This document shows positions 34,593-44,035 of a stretch of 64,000 nucleotides of DNA, piece by piece. This DNA is from Planctomycetota bacterium (GTDB lineage Bacteria > Planctomycetota > Phycisphaerae > UBA1845 > UTPLA1), in NCBI GenBank assembly GCA_015654675.1, contig JAATGM010000051.1, forward strand, positions 62,001 through 126,000, given 5' to 3'. A program made the position numbers and the translations under genes. A model generated the notes under the pieces. That model was not told the origin of the DNA. It made no database searches and saw nothing but the letters and a program-made list of their open reading frames with translations. Numbering within the stretch: the first letter of the stretch is position 1; the number at the start of each line of letters is the position of its first letter.

Positions 34593-37500
34593 CGCGATTT
34601 GCGCCGACAGCGCCCTGGTGGACGCGACTGCCGCGATTTCTTCGGCCGCCACGGCCGGTGTTCCTGCGTCGCCCGGTTTCGGCGACGCGGACGCGATTTG
34701 GGTGGGTATTGCTCGCGCTGCTTGCGGCGGCACTGGGGGCATTTCGTTGGACGACCTCGGATGAGCGCATCCGGCAACGGGCGATTCGATTCCTGGAATC
34801 GGCGACCCATGGCGAAGTCAGCGTACGGTCGGCGCAGTTCTCGATGTTTGACGGGATTACGCTGCGCGGCGTTCGGATCGCTACACCGGCGGAGGCGGGT
34901 TCGAACGCAACAGCGGATGAACGGCAGATTTTCAGCGCCGAGTCGGTCACGCTCTTTCCAAAACCGTGGAAGATGTTGTTGCTCAAGCTGGACGTGAGCG
35001 AGATCGCGGCGGTGCGGCCGGAGTTCGCGATGGTCCAGGATTTGTCGACCGGTCGGTTCAACTGGGAACTCCTGAAGTCGCCGGCCATGATGGGGGAGCA
35101 CCGTGCAACGCCGACGCGGCCGTTTGTGCGACTGCGCGACGCGGAGGTGCACACGGCGACGGTCGATGCGTCCGGCCGACACAACACCGGATCGATTGTG
35201 CTGGACGTGGATGTCTCGCCGCAGCCGGAGAGCACGAGCGGCTACCAGGTCGATATCCGCAAACACAGCGGAAAGGCCAATCGCGGTCGGATGATTTACG
35301 ACCCGCAGACGGGGAGCATCAGCGATACGCCGGACATCGGGCTGGGGTCGGTGCGTCCGCTGCTGCCGAAGGATGCGCAGGAGTTTTTTGATCGAATCGG
35401 GCTGGAGGGTGAGATCAGCTCTCATTCGATTCGATATGGCACTTCGACGCAGCCGGCGCGGCACTTCGAGCTGGACTTGAAGGATGTGCAGCTTTCGCTG
35501 CCGTACGCGATACTGGGCAGCGGGCACGCGGAATCGGCGGCGGAGGCGCGGGCACGCGGGGCTCCGGTTTTGCAACTGACCGATGTGCGCGGCGGAATCA
35601 CGCTTTCGGGATTGAACATCGACATCGGGCTGGTCGGCCGGCTGAATGACGCGCCTTGCGATCTGAAGGGGCGTCTGACGGGGTACAACGAATCGCTGGA
35701 GCAGGTGGGCCTCGACCTGGAGTTTGGGTTGCGCGGCCTGATGATGCCGGAGGGGGAGGAGCGCGAGCGGCTGATTCACGACACCACCGCGCCGTTTGAG
35801 ATTCGCGATTTTCTAATGCAGTACGATCCGTATGGACCGATGGATGTGCGCGGGCGTCTGGTGCGGCCGGCCGGGGGTGGCGAAATCCAGTTTATTGGCG
35901 ATCTGATTGCACGCTGTCGAATCGCGCGGTTTCGGGAGTTTCCGTATCCGATCGAGGGTGCTTCGGGCGTGGTGCGATTCCGGCCGGACGGAGTCTGGGT
36001 GGACGGGATCGTGGGCCATCGCGGGTCGGCGTCGATTCGAATCGATGGATTTGTGGACAACGTGCATCCGTGGACGGGATACGACGTGCATGTTCACGGG
36101 AACGCGCTACCGTTGAACGGCGAGTTGTATCGGCTGCTTGATCGAGGATATCAGCGGCTGTGGCGGCGGTTCGATCTGCGCGGGATTTTGAATACCGAGA
36201 TTCGGGTTTCGCGGGCGAATGGAGATGCGCAAACCGGTTCGCGGCCGTTTCGAACGGAAGTTAAGGCCGATCTTCGCGACGCACATGTGCGTTTCGACCA
36301 GTTCCCGTATCCACTGGAGGGGGTGCGCGGGCGATTGAATGTCGAATCGGGGATGATTCGGATTGACGGGCTGATGGGGCGAGGCGCATCGCAGGGGGCT
36401 GAGGGGCCGCCGGCGACCGTTCGGGTGGATGGGTACTACATTGATGAGCATCCGCGCGATCCGGCTTCGGTCGGCAATCTTGAGTTGCGGCTGGAGGCGA
36501 GCGGACTTGCGATCGACCGGCGGCTGATCGAGGCGATGCCGCTGGATGCGCGGGTGGCGTTTGAGCAGCTTCAGCCGAGCGGCCGGATCGACGTGCTCGG
36601 GCGCGTATTCACGAATGACGCGGCCGGGACGCTGAAGTATGACCTTGATGCGGAAGTCCGCGATGCCGCGATGTGCTACGCGGAGTTGCCCTACGCGATC
36701 AGCGGGATGCGCGGGCGGGTTCGCATTTCGCCGGATCGACTGACTCTGATCGACCTGGCCGGATCGCATGGATCGACGGGATTCGCAGCGCAGGGCGAGG
36801 TGCGCCAGACCGCCGAGGGATACGACGCCGATTTGAGTCTGTCGATCGCCAAGCTGGCGCTGGATGAGGACGTCCGCCGGGCGGTGAGCGGACAATTGAA
36901 GGAACTCTGGCAGATGCTCGAACCCTCGGGCGTGCTGGACATCAAGGCGAAGTTGCATCGTGTCCGCAACGGCGAGCGAGTGACGACTGAGCATGTGACG
37001 ACGGTGGACCTGCAGGGGGCCGCGATGCGCTATCGCGAACTTCCCCTGCTTTTGACCGATTTGCACGGCGTGGTCGAGGCGACGGAGCGGCGGGTGACGC
37101 TGAAGGGCGTGACCGGGCGAACCGGGAAAGGTGACGTGAAGCTCGATGGCACGGTCGAGATCGGATCGGACGGGCCGAAGGGCACGCTTGCCGTGCATGC
37201 CGGGAATATGCGGTTTGACGATGCCCTGAATCAGGCGTTGCCGGCGGCGATGCAGTCGGCGTGGCGGTCGATCGCGCTGCGGGGCGGGTTCGGGCTCGAC
37301 TTGAACGAGTTCAGTTTTAAGCCGGGCGCGACCGGGCGGATGGAGTATGCCTGGAGGGGCGATCTTTCGTTGCGTGACGTGCTGTTGTCGCTCGGACTCG
37401 ACGTGCGCGACGTCAACGGCGGGCTGCATGTCGAGCAGGCGTCGTATGGGGCGCGGGGGATGCAGTTGCGCGGCTCGGCGGCGCTGGCACGGGCGGTGTT

Positions 37501-38230
37501 AGGGCAGTTTGATCTGCAGAACCTGCATTTTGACGCGGAGATGCGCGAGGGGTCGAACGTTCTCGATTTGACCAACGCGCGGGCCGAGCTGTTTGGCGGC
37601 ACGGCGAGCGGGTCGTGCAAGATCACATTTCTGCCGGACGACACGCAATATGAGTTGAGCTTTGACTTACGCGACGCGGAGCTGCACCGGTACCTGCAGG
37701 CGTCGCGGCGACTGACGGACGCGCAGCAATCGGCGCGCGGGCTGCTCTACGGAAAGTTCGCGATGCGCGGGCTGACGAGCCATCCGAATCAGCGGCGCGG
37801 CGGAGGCGAATTGTTTCTGCGCGAGGCGCAGGTGTGGAAATTGCCGCTGATTCTCAAGATTTTCCAGCTCCTAAACCTGGCCCCCGACGAGAACATGTTC
37901 CACGATGGCTGGCTGAAGTTTTTCATCGAGGGGAACACGATGCACCTGACGAAGATCGATTTGCAGGGCGGGGCGATTTCGCTGATCGGCAGCGGCGAGT
38001 TGAACATCGAGACCGACGAGGTCAACGTGCGATTGCTGGCGGGTAGCCCGCATCGGCTGCGTGTTCCGATCGTGACGGAGATGATTGAAGGGGCATCGCG
38101 CGATCTGTTTGAGCTGCATATCACCGGCTCACTGCGCGATCCGAAAATCGAGACGCAGCAGGCGCGCAACATTCGCCGGGCGCTCGAGACGATATTCCCG
38201 CCGCCGGCAAACCGGGGGTCGGACCGCTAA
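34589..38230 (+). CDS. Very large AsmA-like envelope protein
   Basis: The protein is 1213 residues from ATG 34589, which overlaps the previous stop (ATGA); a longer frame from 34358 is rejected. One N-terminal membrane anchor (FGWVLLALLAAALGAFRW) precedes a long repetitive beta-rich region of the AsmA/YhdP/TamB type. Repeated FPYPIEGASGVV, FPYPLEGVRGRL and LPYAISGMRGRV units show the repeat. The C-terminal domain is AsmA_2-like (LGELNIETDEVNVRLLAGS region). Such bridge-like proteins move lipids between inner and outer membrane in Gram-negative bacteria. Its presence implies an outer membrane. It may share the tilS transcript. Confidence 0.85.
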   Translation: MTRFAPTAPWWTRLPRFLRPPRPVFLRRPVSATRTRFGWVLLALLAAALGAFRWTTSDERIRQRAIRFLESATHGEVSVRSAQFSMFDGITLRGVRIATPAEAGSNATADERQIFSAESVTLFPKPWKMLLLKLDVSEIAAVRPEFAMVQDLSTGRFNWELLKSPAMMGEHRATPTRPFVRLRDAEVHTATVDASGRHNTGSIVLDVDVSPQPESTSGYQVDIRKHSGKANRGRMIYDPQTGSISDTPDIGLGSVRPLLPKDAQEFFDRIGLEGEISSHSIRYGTSTQPARHFELDLKDVQLSLPYAILGSGHAESAAEARARGAPVLQLTDVRGGITLSGLNIDIGLVGRLNDAPCDLKGRLTGYNESLEQVGLDLEFGLRGLMMPEGEERERLIHDTTAPFEIRDFLMQYDPYGPMDVRGRLVRPAGGGEIQFIGDLIARCRIARFREFPYPIEGASGVVRFRPDGVWVDGIVGHRGSASIRIDGFVDNVHPWTGYDVHVHGNALPLNGELYRLLDRGYQRLWRRFDLRGILNTEIRVSRANGDAQTGSRPFRTEVKADLRDAHVRFDQFPYPLEGVRGRLNVESGMIRIDGLMGRGASQGAEGPPATVRVDGYYIDEHPRDPASVGNLELRLEASGLAIDRRLIEAMPLDARVAFEQLQPSGRIDVLGRVFTNDAAGTLKYDLDAEVRDAAMCYAELPYAISGMRGRVRISPDRLTLIDLAGSHGSTGFAAQGEVRQTAEGYDADLSLSIAKLALDEDVRRAVSGQLKELWQMLEPSGVLDIKAKLHRVRNGERVTTEHVTTVDLQGAAMRYRELPLLLTDLHGVVEATERRVTLKGVTGRTGKGDVKLDGTVEIGSDGPKGTLAVHAGNMRFDDALNQALPAAMQSAWRSIALRGGFGLDLNEFSFKPGATGRMEYAWRGDLSLRDVLLSLGLDVRDVNGGLHVEQASYGARGMQLRGSAALARAVLGQFDLQNLHFDAEMREGSNVLDLTNARAELFGGTASGSCKITFLPDDTQYELSFDLRDAELHRYLQASRRLTDAQQSARGLLYGKFAMRGLTSHPNQRRGGGELFLREAQVWKLPLILKIFQLLNLAPDENMFHDGWLKFFIEGNTMHLTKIDLQGGAISLIGSGELNIETDEVNVRLLAGSPHRLRVPIVTEMIEGASRDLFELHITGSLRDPKIETQQARNIRRALETIFPPPANRGSDR

Positions 38231-38236
38231 GACGGA

Positions 38237-39181
38237 TCAGCGAACTTCGACGCTGTTACGGACGAAGACGATTCCGGGAGAGCTGAGGAAACCGGACCAG
38301 ATTCCGATCGCGCCGAGTGCGGCGAACTGCATAGGGGTCGGTCGGGCGATGCCGGGAATGACCAGGCGGGTGCCGTGTTCGATCATCTCTTTTGTGAAGG
38401 CCGGTTCGCCGACGACGTAGGCGGCCGAGCCGACGACGACCAGGGCAAAAAGAATCCAGAGGGGCGAGCGCAGGCGAACCATGGTGAGGACAGCGACGGT
38501 GGCGACGTAGAACCCGGCCCCGACCGAGAAGAAGACCTGGCCTTTTAGAACAGCGGAGCGCATTCCTCCGGCGAAGACCGGGACGAGCACGAAGGCGAGG
38601 ATCGTTACGACGGCAACGGCGAGCAAGGCGCGTCGCATCTCGGCGGCGCTGTCGACGACTTCGTCGTCGGCATCGCGCGGGTGGCGGGCGAGGTGTTCGG
38701 GATCGGTGGTGGACCATGAATCGACCCAGCGGCCGACTACCGCACCGACCGCGATGAGTCCGACCCAGAGCCAGAACTCGAAGATGAGCGAGCGGACCGG
38801 CCACGGGGCAGCTGAGGCGGGCAGGCAGATGGGCAGCAGGTCCATGTTTCCGCCGCGAATGCTGACGGCGGCCAGGCCGACCGCGACGCCCAGGGGGCCG
38901 AAGGTGGCCGAGCGGGGCCCGCGAATCGCGACGGACAGTCCGGCGGCGACGATGGCGAGGCCGAGCATTTCGAGCATGACGAGAAACAATCGCGGGGTCA
39001 TGAGAAGCGTGACCGGCGCGAGCGGGTCGGTGGGGGCTACGACCCAGTAAGCAACGAACCAGAAGACGAGGGCCGGGACGGCGAGCGCGGCGAGCGAGCG
39101 GAGCTTGCCGGCGAGGGCGGCCTGATTCTCTGAGCCGGATTCGATGTCGTCGACTTCGGCGGGAGATTGAGCGGCGGTCAT
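38237..39181 (-). CDS. Six- to eight-TM hypothetical membrane protein
   Basis: The protein is 314 residues from ATG 39181; the reading frame to 39256 is considered an overextension. An acidic N-terminal 25 residues (SPAEVDDIESGSENQ) is followed by about seven hydrophobic segments and a polar loop near 170-200 rich in Asp/Glu. No family was recognised. The ATG overlaps the dapA stop (ATGA), so it is translated with dapA, although a functional link is not evident. It converges with the AsmA-like gene, six bases apart. Confidence 0.65.
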   Translation of the reverse strand: MTAAQSPAEVDDIESGSENQAALAGKLRSLAALAVPALVFWFVAYWVVAPTDPLAPVTLLMTPRLFLVMLEMLGLAIVAAGLSVAIRGPRSATFGPLGVAVGLAAVSIRGGNMDLLPICLPASAAPWPVRSLIFEFWLWVGLIAVGAVVGRWVDSWSTTDPEHLARHPRDADDEVVDSAAEMRRALLAVAVVTILAFVLVPVFAGGMRSAVLKGQVFFSVGAGFYVATVAVLTMVRLRSPLWILFALVVVGSAAYVVGEPAFTKEMIEHGTRLVIPGIARPTPMQFAALGAIGIWSGFLSSPGIVFVRNSVEVR

Positions 39182-40062
39182 GCGGCGGCTTCCATTGAGA
39201 AGTAGCGGTCGAGCGTTGCCTGGAGCTTCTGGCGATTGGCGGGCAGCAGTGGGCACATGGGCAGGCGGAATTCCTCAGCCATTTTCCCGCGCAGCGCGAG
39301 GGCAGTTTTGATCGGGATTGGGTTGGTTTCGAGCGAGAGCAGGTCGCGGCCGAGGCGATAGAGGCGGCGGTGGGCGCGCAGGGCGTCGTCCCAGCGGCCC
39401 TTCAGCGCGGCGGCGGTGAGGGATTTCACGTCAGCCGGGACGAGATTGGCCAGGACGCTGACGACGCCGCGAGCACCGATGCTCATGAGCGGTAGGGTGA
39501 GCGGATCGTCACCGGAAAGAATCGTGATGTCGCTGGCGAGCGACAATTCGCTGGCGCGATCGACTTCGCCGGTGGCGTGTTTGACGGCGAGGATATTGCG
39601 GTGCTCGGAGCGGAGTCGGGCGATCGTTTCGACTGAAAGTTCGACTCCGGTGCGGGCCGGGATGTTGTAGAGCATGATGGGGGCGGATAGTTCGCGAGCG
39701 CAACAACTGAAGTGTTGATACAGGCCGGACTGGGTGGGCTTGTTGTAGTAAGGATTGACGAGCATGAGGCCGTCAGCACCGGCTTCCATGGCGGCGCGCG
39801 ACTGATGGAGCGTGTGTTCGGTGCTGTTTGTGCCCGAGCCGACGATGACCGGGACGCGGCGGCTCGCGGCTTTGACCGCGGCGCGGACGATGGCGTCGCG
39901 TTCTTCGTCGCTGAGAGTCGGAGATTCGCCGGTGGTTCCGCAGGGGACGAGACCGTCGACGCCGCCGTCGATCAGGTCGCGACAGAGGCGATCAAAGGCG
40001 GGGAGGTCGAGTTTTCCGTCGCGGAAGGGGGTGACGAGGGCGACGAAGCAGCCTTCAAACAC
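39178..40062 (-). CDS. dapA: 4-hydroxy-tetrahydrodipicolinate synthase
   Basis: The protein is 294 residues from a GTG at 40062 with GGAG about 10 bases upstream. It condenses aspartate semialdehyde and pyruvate in lysine/diaminopimelate synthesis. The Schiff-base Lys161 lies in LAVKHATGE, with Tyr132 and Arg137 in LYNIPARTG and GTTGESPTL near 42-50. It fits the E. coli numbering. It follows pdxJ after 18 bases and probably shares its transcript. Other DHDPS-superfamily aldolases share the fold, but these motifs favour DapA. Confidence 0.94.
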   Translation of the reverse strand: MFEGCFVALVTPFRDGKLDLPAFDRLCRDLIDGGVDGLVPCGTTGESPTLSDEERDAIVRAAVKAASRRVPVIVGSGTNSTEHTLHQSRAAMEAGADGLMLVNPYYNKPTQSGLYQHFSCCARELSAPIMLYNIPARTGVELSVETIARLRSEHRNILAVKHATGEVDRASELSLASDITILSGDDPLTLPLMSIGARGVVSVLANLVPADVKSLTAAALKGRWDDALRAHRRLYRLGRDLLSLETNPIPIKTALALRGKMAEEFRLPMCPLLPANRQKLQATLDRYFSMEAAA

Positions 40063-40080
40063 GTGAGCAATACTCCATTT

Positions 40081-40806
40081 CTAGGGCTCAAACTGTACGA
40101 GCAGGTCCACCATTTGTCGAACGGCGGCGCGCATGCCGACGAACATGGCGCGCGAGACGATGCTGTGTCCGATGTTGAACTCGCCGAAGCCGGACATGGC
40201 GGCGATCGGGCCGATGTTGCGATAGGTCAGACCGTGGCCGCCGTGGACCTCGAGGCCGCAGCGCTGGCCGACTGAGATTCCGTCGCGAAGGCGATCGAGT
40301 TCGGCGCGGAGTCCGGCGGGGGAATGGGCGTGGCTGTAGGCGCCGGTCCAGAGCTCGACGGCTTCGAAGCCAAGTTCGGCCGAGCACTCAATCTGCTCCG
40401 CGATCGGCTCAATGAAGGCGCTCACGACGATGCCGCGATCTCGGAGGCGCTTTACGGCCGGGGCGACGCGGCGACGGAGGCGGACGACGTCGAGCCCGCC
40501 TTCGGTGGTTCGCTCGGCGCGGCGTTCCGGCACGAGGGTGCACTGATTGGGTCGCAGGTCGGCGGCAATGCGGACGATCTCGGCCGCGATGGACATTTCC
40601 ATGTTGAGTTTGACGTTTACGGATGCTTTGAGCGGCGGGAGGTCGCGGTCGGTCATGTGACGGCGGTCTTCGCGAAGGTGGAAGGTGATGCAGGTGGCGC
40701 CACCGAGTTGGGCTTCCACGGCGGCCCAGACCGGGTCGGGCTCGTCTGCGCCGCGGGCCTGCCGAACGGTCGCAACGTGATCAATATTGACGCCGAGGGT
40801 GGCCAA
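40081..40806 (-). CDS. pdxJ: Pyridoxine 5'-phosphate synthase
   Basis: The protein is 241 residues from a TTG start at 40806 with GGAG 7 bases upstream; no ATG is in place. It joins 1-deoxyxylulose 5-phosphate with 3-amino-2-oxopropyl phosphate to form pyridoxine 5'-phosphate. GVNIDHVATVRQARG, ITFHLREDRRH, ELWTGAYSHA and GGHGLTYRN are the family landmarks. Standard length. It heads a three-gene unit with dapA and the membrane protein and is divergent from the haloperoxidase-like gene. Confidence 0.95.
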   Translation of the reverse strand: MATLGVNIDHVATVRQARGADEPDPVWAAVEAQLGGATCITFHLREDRRHMTDRDLPPLKASVNVKLNMEMSIAAEIVRIAADLRPNQCTLVPERRAERTTEGGLDVVRLRRRVAPAVKRLRDRGIVVSAFIEPIAEQIECSAELGFEAVELWTGAYSHAHSPAGLRAELDRLRDGISVGQRCGLEVHGGHGLTYRNIGPIAAMSGFGEFNIGHSIVSRAMFVGMRAAVRQMVDLLVQFEP

Positions 40807-40915
40807 GGTCGTGCTCCGATTTCCGAGGCGAGAGTATATCGGCGCACGCGCGGTAAGTCGGTGTGCATGTCTGCACGAATCGGGCAGCGTTTCTTCCGTG
40901 CACGGGTGAATTGCG

Positions 40916-40945
40916 TTGACCGGTTAAAGGCCGGCGAGATAGGAT
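40916..40945 (+). promoter_or_regulatory. Candidate promoter for the haloperoxidase-like gene
   Basis: TTGACC, 18-base spacer, TAGGAT; predicted start near 40952, so the in-frame ATG at 40944 would not be transcribed and ATG 40983 is the better start. Confidence 0.4.
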
Positions 40946-40982
40946 GATGACCCTGGGGACCTCGCCGCTCGGAGCCAGCATC

Positions 40983-42434
40983 ATGAATTCACCAAAATTC
41001 ATCGGCCGATGCAGGGTTTTCTCATGCGCGATGGCCGTGACGCTGGGCTTGTCGGCGGGCTGCGTTCCGTGGCAATTTCTACCGGGCGCGGAGTCGGCGG
41101 CGACGGATACGCTGCTGCGGTGGAATGTCATCGCGGTGGACTCGAGCGGGCTTGACCACACGGCGGTTCAACCTGGGGAGAACCGTGTTTTTGGGCATCA
41201 GCTTGGTCCTACTCGCTCGAGCCGGGCGATGGCGATTGTGCATATTGCGATGTTCGACGCGATGAACGCGGTGGTGGGCGGTTTTGAGAGCTATACGCGG
41301 ACGCCCGCTGCGGCACCGACAACGTCTGTCAGGGCGGCCATCGCGCAGGCAGCGCATGACACACTGGTCGCGTTGTTTCCGTCTCACGCGCCGAGGCTCG
41401 ATCAACTATTGGCCGAGGACCTGGACGCCATTCCGGACGGGCTGGCGGAGCAGGACGGGATTGCACTCGGTCAGGAGACGGCGGGGCGGATTCTGGCGAT
41501 GCGGGACGGTGATGGTTCAGAACTGAACGAGCCGTATGTATTCAGCAACGCGCCCGGGGCGTGGCGGGTCGATCCGATCAATCCCGGGCAGCAGCCGCTC
41601 GGGGCAGCGTGGCACAACGTGAAGCCATTTGCGCTGAACAGTGCGACGCAATTCCGTTCGCCGGCGCCACCGGCGTTGACCAGCTCGGAGTACACGAGCG
41701 CGTTTGACGAAGTGAAAGAGCTTGGCGGAGACGGAGTCGTCACGCCGACGATCCGCACTCAGGAGCGGGGTTTCATCGGGATCTATTGGGCGTATGACGG
41801 GACGCCGAGCTTGTGCGCGCCGCCGCGGCTCTACAACCAGATCGCCCGGCAGATCGCGCAGGAACGAAATGTCAGCGGGATTGACCTGGCGCGATTGCTG
41901 GCGCTGGTCAACGTGGCAATGGCGGATGCGGGAATCGCCATTTGGGATTCAAAGTTTCATCACAACTTCTGGCGGCCGGTGACGGGGATTCGCGAGGCCG
42001 ATCCGGGAACCGGGCCGTCCGGGTTGGGTGATGGAAACCCGGACACAGTGGGGGATGTGAACTTCGTTCCGCTGTGCGCGCCGGCGACAAACCTGACGGC
42101 TCCTAATTTCACTCCGCCGTTTCCGGCGTATCCATCCGGGCATGCCGGTTTCGGTGGGGCGCTGTTTGAGACGCTGCGCGACTTTTTCGGGACCGACGAT
42201 ATTGCGTTCACATTTGTATCGGATGAGTTGAACGGGACCACGCACGACAATCAGGGCAATGTCCGGCCGCTGATTCCACGCTCGTTTACGTCGCTCTCGC
42301 AGGCCGAGGAGGAGAACGGGCAGAGCCGCATCTATCTCGGCATCCATTGGCGGTTCGATAAGACGGAGGGGATCTCGATGGGCCGCAAGGTGGCGGACCA
42401 TGTGTTCAATCACGCGTTTCAGCCGGCGCCCTGA
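40983..42434 (+). CDS. Vanadium-dependent haloperoxidase-like / PAP2-type lipoprotein
   Basis: The protein is 483 residues with a signal sequence ending LSAGC, a lipobox. The PAP2/haloperoxidase active-site motifs are present in order: KFHHNFWRP (Lys and Arg, 324-331), YPSGHAGF (384-387 PSGH) and RIYLGIHWRFD (Arg449, His455). These bind vanadate in haloperoxidases or phosphate in phosphatases. The spacing and the N-terminal helical half fit bacterial vanadium haloperoxidase-like proteins. Whether it oxidises halide or acts as a phosphatase cannot be told. The 3' end overlaps the convergent NADAR gene by 16 bases. Confidence 0.82.
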   Translation: MNSPKFIGRCRVFSCAMAVTLGLSAGCVPWQFLPGAESAATDTLLRWNVIAVDSSGLDHTAVQPGENRVFGHQLGPTRSSRAMAIVHIAMFDAMNAVVGGFESYTRTPAAAPTTSVRAAIAQAAHDTLVALFPSHAPRLDQLLAEDLDAIPDGLAEQDGIALGQETAGRILAMRDGDGSELNEPYVFSNAPGAWRVDPINPGQQPLGAAWHNVKPFALNSATQFRSPAPPALTSSEYTSAFDEVKELGGDGVVTPTIRTQERGFIGIYWAYDGTPSLCAPPRLYNQIARQIAQERNVSGIDLARLLALVNVAMADAGIAIWDSKFHHNFWRPVTGIREADPGTGPSGLGDGNPDTVGDVNFVPLCAPATNLTAPNFTPPFPAYPSGHAGFGGALFETLRDFFGTDDIAFTFVSDELNGTTHDNQGNVRPLIPRSFTSLSQAEEENGQSRIYLGIHWRFDKTEGISMGRKVADHVFNHAFQPAP

Positions 42435-43018
42435 GATGTCGGACGACTAACCGCCGGCTGAGTGGTTGGCGCATTGCGCAGCTCGGTCCTGATTTTCATC
42501 AGAATCTTTCCCAGCCGGTTTTCGCCCTGACCCCGGTAGACGCCCCACGTGCGATCGCCCCAGGTGTTGCCCTCGATCAGTTCGGTATCGCCGGTCGCGA
42601 GCAGTTTGGCGCGGAGCTCGGCGTGGCGCGTGAATTTGTCGCGGACGACAGTTTCCATCACCTTGAATTTCTCAGTATCCCAGTTGGGGCGGAGCTTGAG
42701 GGCTGCGCCGGCCTTTTTGGCGGCGGACGGCGTGGGAAGCGCGGCGATGCGCTTTCGTTCAGTCGGGTCGAGCGACTTGGCGGCCTGGTAGGCATGTTCG
42801 GACGAGGGGTAGATGACTCCCTCGAATTGGACTTTGGCCGGCCAGAAATTGGAGAGGAAGCGGTATTCGCCTTGGAACTCGGGAATCGAGTTCGACTGCG
42901 TTGATGGTTTTGGCTGCGTCGCCGGGGCGTCATGCGGGACCTGTCCGGCGCAGAATCCGGCGGACGCCGAGGCGAGTAGGAAGATCAGCGTGCTCGATCG
43001 TGAGGTGGTGAATTGCAT
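42419..43018 (-). CDS. NADAR-family protein with signal peptide
   Basis: The protein is 199 residues from ATG 43018; ATG 43066 would add 16 residues. A hydrophobic leader (SSTLIFLLASASAGFCAG) precedes a Pro/Gln/Thr linker and a full NADAR (YbiA-like) domain: EYRFLSNFWPAKVQF, YPSSEHAYQAAK and NTWGDRTWGVYRGQGENRLG. Known NADAR proteins are cytoplasmic N-glycosidases that act on riboflavin intermediates or remove ADP-ribose from guanine. An exported form would not meet these substrates, so the role is open. It converges on the haloperoxidase gene and is divergent from mtnP, 98 bases apart. Confidence 0.8.
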   Translation of the reverse strand: MQFTTSRSSTLIFLLASASAGFCAGQVPHDAPATQPKPSTQSNSIPEFQGEYRFLSNFWPAKVQFEGVIYPSSEHAYQAAKSLDPTERKRIAALPTPSAAKKAGAALKLRPNWDTEKFKVMETVVRDKFTRHAELRAKLLATGDTELIEGNTWGDRTWGVYRGQGENRLGKILMKIRTELRNAPTTQPAVSRPTSQGAG

Positions 43019-43116
43019 CGAGTGCGGATTATTAACGGGGTTCGGGGCGGCGTCGACGCGACCCATGGAAGGCGATACGATTTTGGCCGAACGGGGAGTC
43101 GGATTGGAGCGTGCGA

Positions 43117-44031
43117 GTGGCGCATTCGTCGAGAATTCTGGTCGGCATCATTGGCGGGTCGGGGTTCGGCCAGGCGCTGACGTCGCAGGCGGGGGGCAAG
43201 GCCGAGCGGGTCGAGACGCCGTTTGGGCCGCCCAGCGCACCGATTGTGCGGACGCAGATGGACGGGGTTGAGATCGCTTTCCTTCCCCGGCATGGCGATG
43301 GGCATATTTATCCACCCACGGCCGTTCCGTATCGGGCGAATATCTTTGCGCTGAAGGCACTGGGTTGCACGCACATCATTGCGAGCGGCGCTACCGGGAG
43401 TTTGCGCGAGGAGATTCGGCCGGGCGATCTGGTTGTGCCGGACCAGGTGATCGATCGAACCTTTCGCCGGGCATCGAGTTTTTTCGACGAAGCGGGGATT
43501 GTGGCGCACGTCGAATTTTCGCATCCGTTCTGCCCCGTGCTGCGTCGGACGCTGCTGGCCTCACGCGATGCGGTCGACACGACCGTACATGACGCGGGGA
43601 CGTATGTGTGTATGGAGGGGCCGGCGTTTTCGACGGCGGCCGAGAGCCGGGCGCATCGGAGCTGGGGTGGCGACCTGATCGGCATGACCTGCATGCCCGA
43701 AGCGAAGCTGGCGCGGGAGGCGGAGCTTTGTTACGGACTGGTGGCGCTGCCGACGGACTATGACTGCTGGCGGCCGCATGATCCGAGCATGGACAAGGTC
43801 GCGCTTTTGAATGAAATCATCCAGAATCTGAATCGAGTGACCGATTATTCGATCAAACTTGTCCGATCGGCGCTGCAACGAATCGCGACGGAAGGATTGC
43901 CGCCGTGTGAATGCCAGAAGAGTCTGGATCTTGCGGTCTGGTCGAACATGGCCAAAGTGCCGCGCGCGGCGATAGATAAACTGCGACCCATCCTCAGCCG
44001 CCGACTGGCGAACCAGGGAACAGGAGCATAA
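43117..44031 (+). CDS. mtnP: S-methyl-5'-thioadenosine phosphorylase (or related purine nucleoside phosphorylase)
   Basis: The protein is about 304 residues from GTG 43117, which has GGAG 7 bases upstream; GTG 43111 is also in frame. It splits methylthioadenosine with phosphate into adenine and methylthioribose 1-phosphate. VGIIGGSGF, PRHGDGHIYPPT, SGATGSLREEI, MEGPAFSTAAESR and the purine-site TDYDCW are typical of MtnP-type enzymes, and TDYDCW favours the MTA form over inosine/guanosine phosphorylases. apt follows after 4 bases, with its ribosome site inside the short spacer, supporting a salvage unit. Confidence 0.87.
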   Translation: MAHSSRILVGIIGGSGFGQALTSQAGGKAERVETPFGPPSAPIVRTQMDGVEIAFLPRHGDGHIYPPTAVPYRANIFALKALGCTHIIASGATGSLREEIRPGDLVVPDQVIDRTFRRASSFFDEAGIVAHVEFSHPFCPVLRRTLLASRDAVDTTVHDAGTYVCMEGPAFSTAAESRAHRSWGGDLIGMTCMPEAKLAREAELCYGLVALPTDYDCWRPHDPSMDKVALLNEIIQNLNRVTDYSIKLVRSALQRIATEGLPPCECQKSLDLAVWSNMAKVPRAAIDKLRPILSRRLANQGTGA

Positions 44032-44035
44032 TTCG

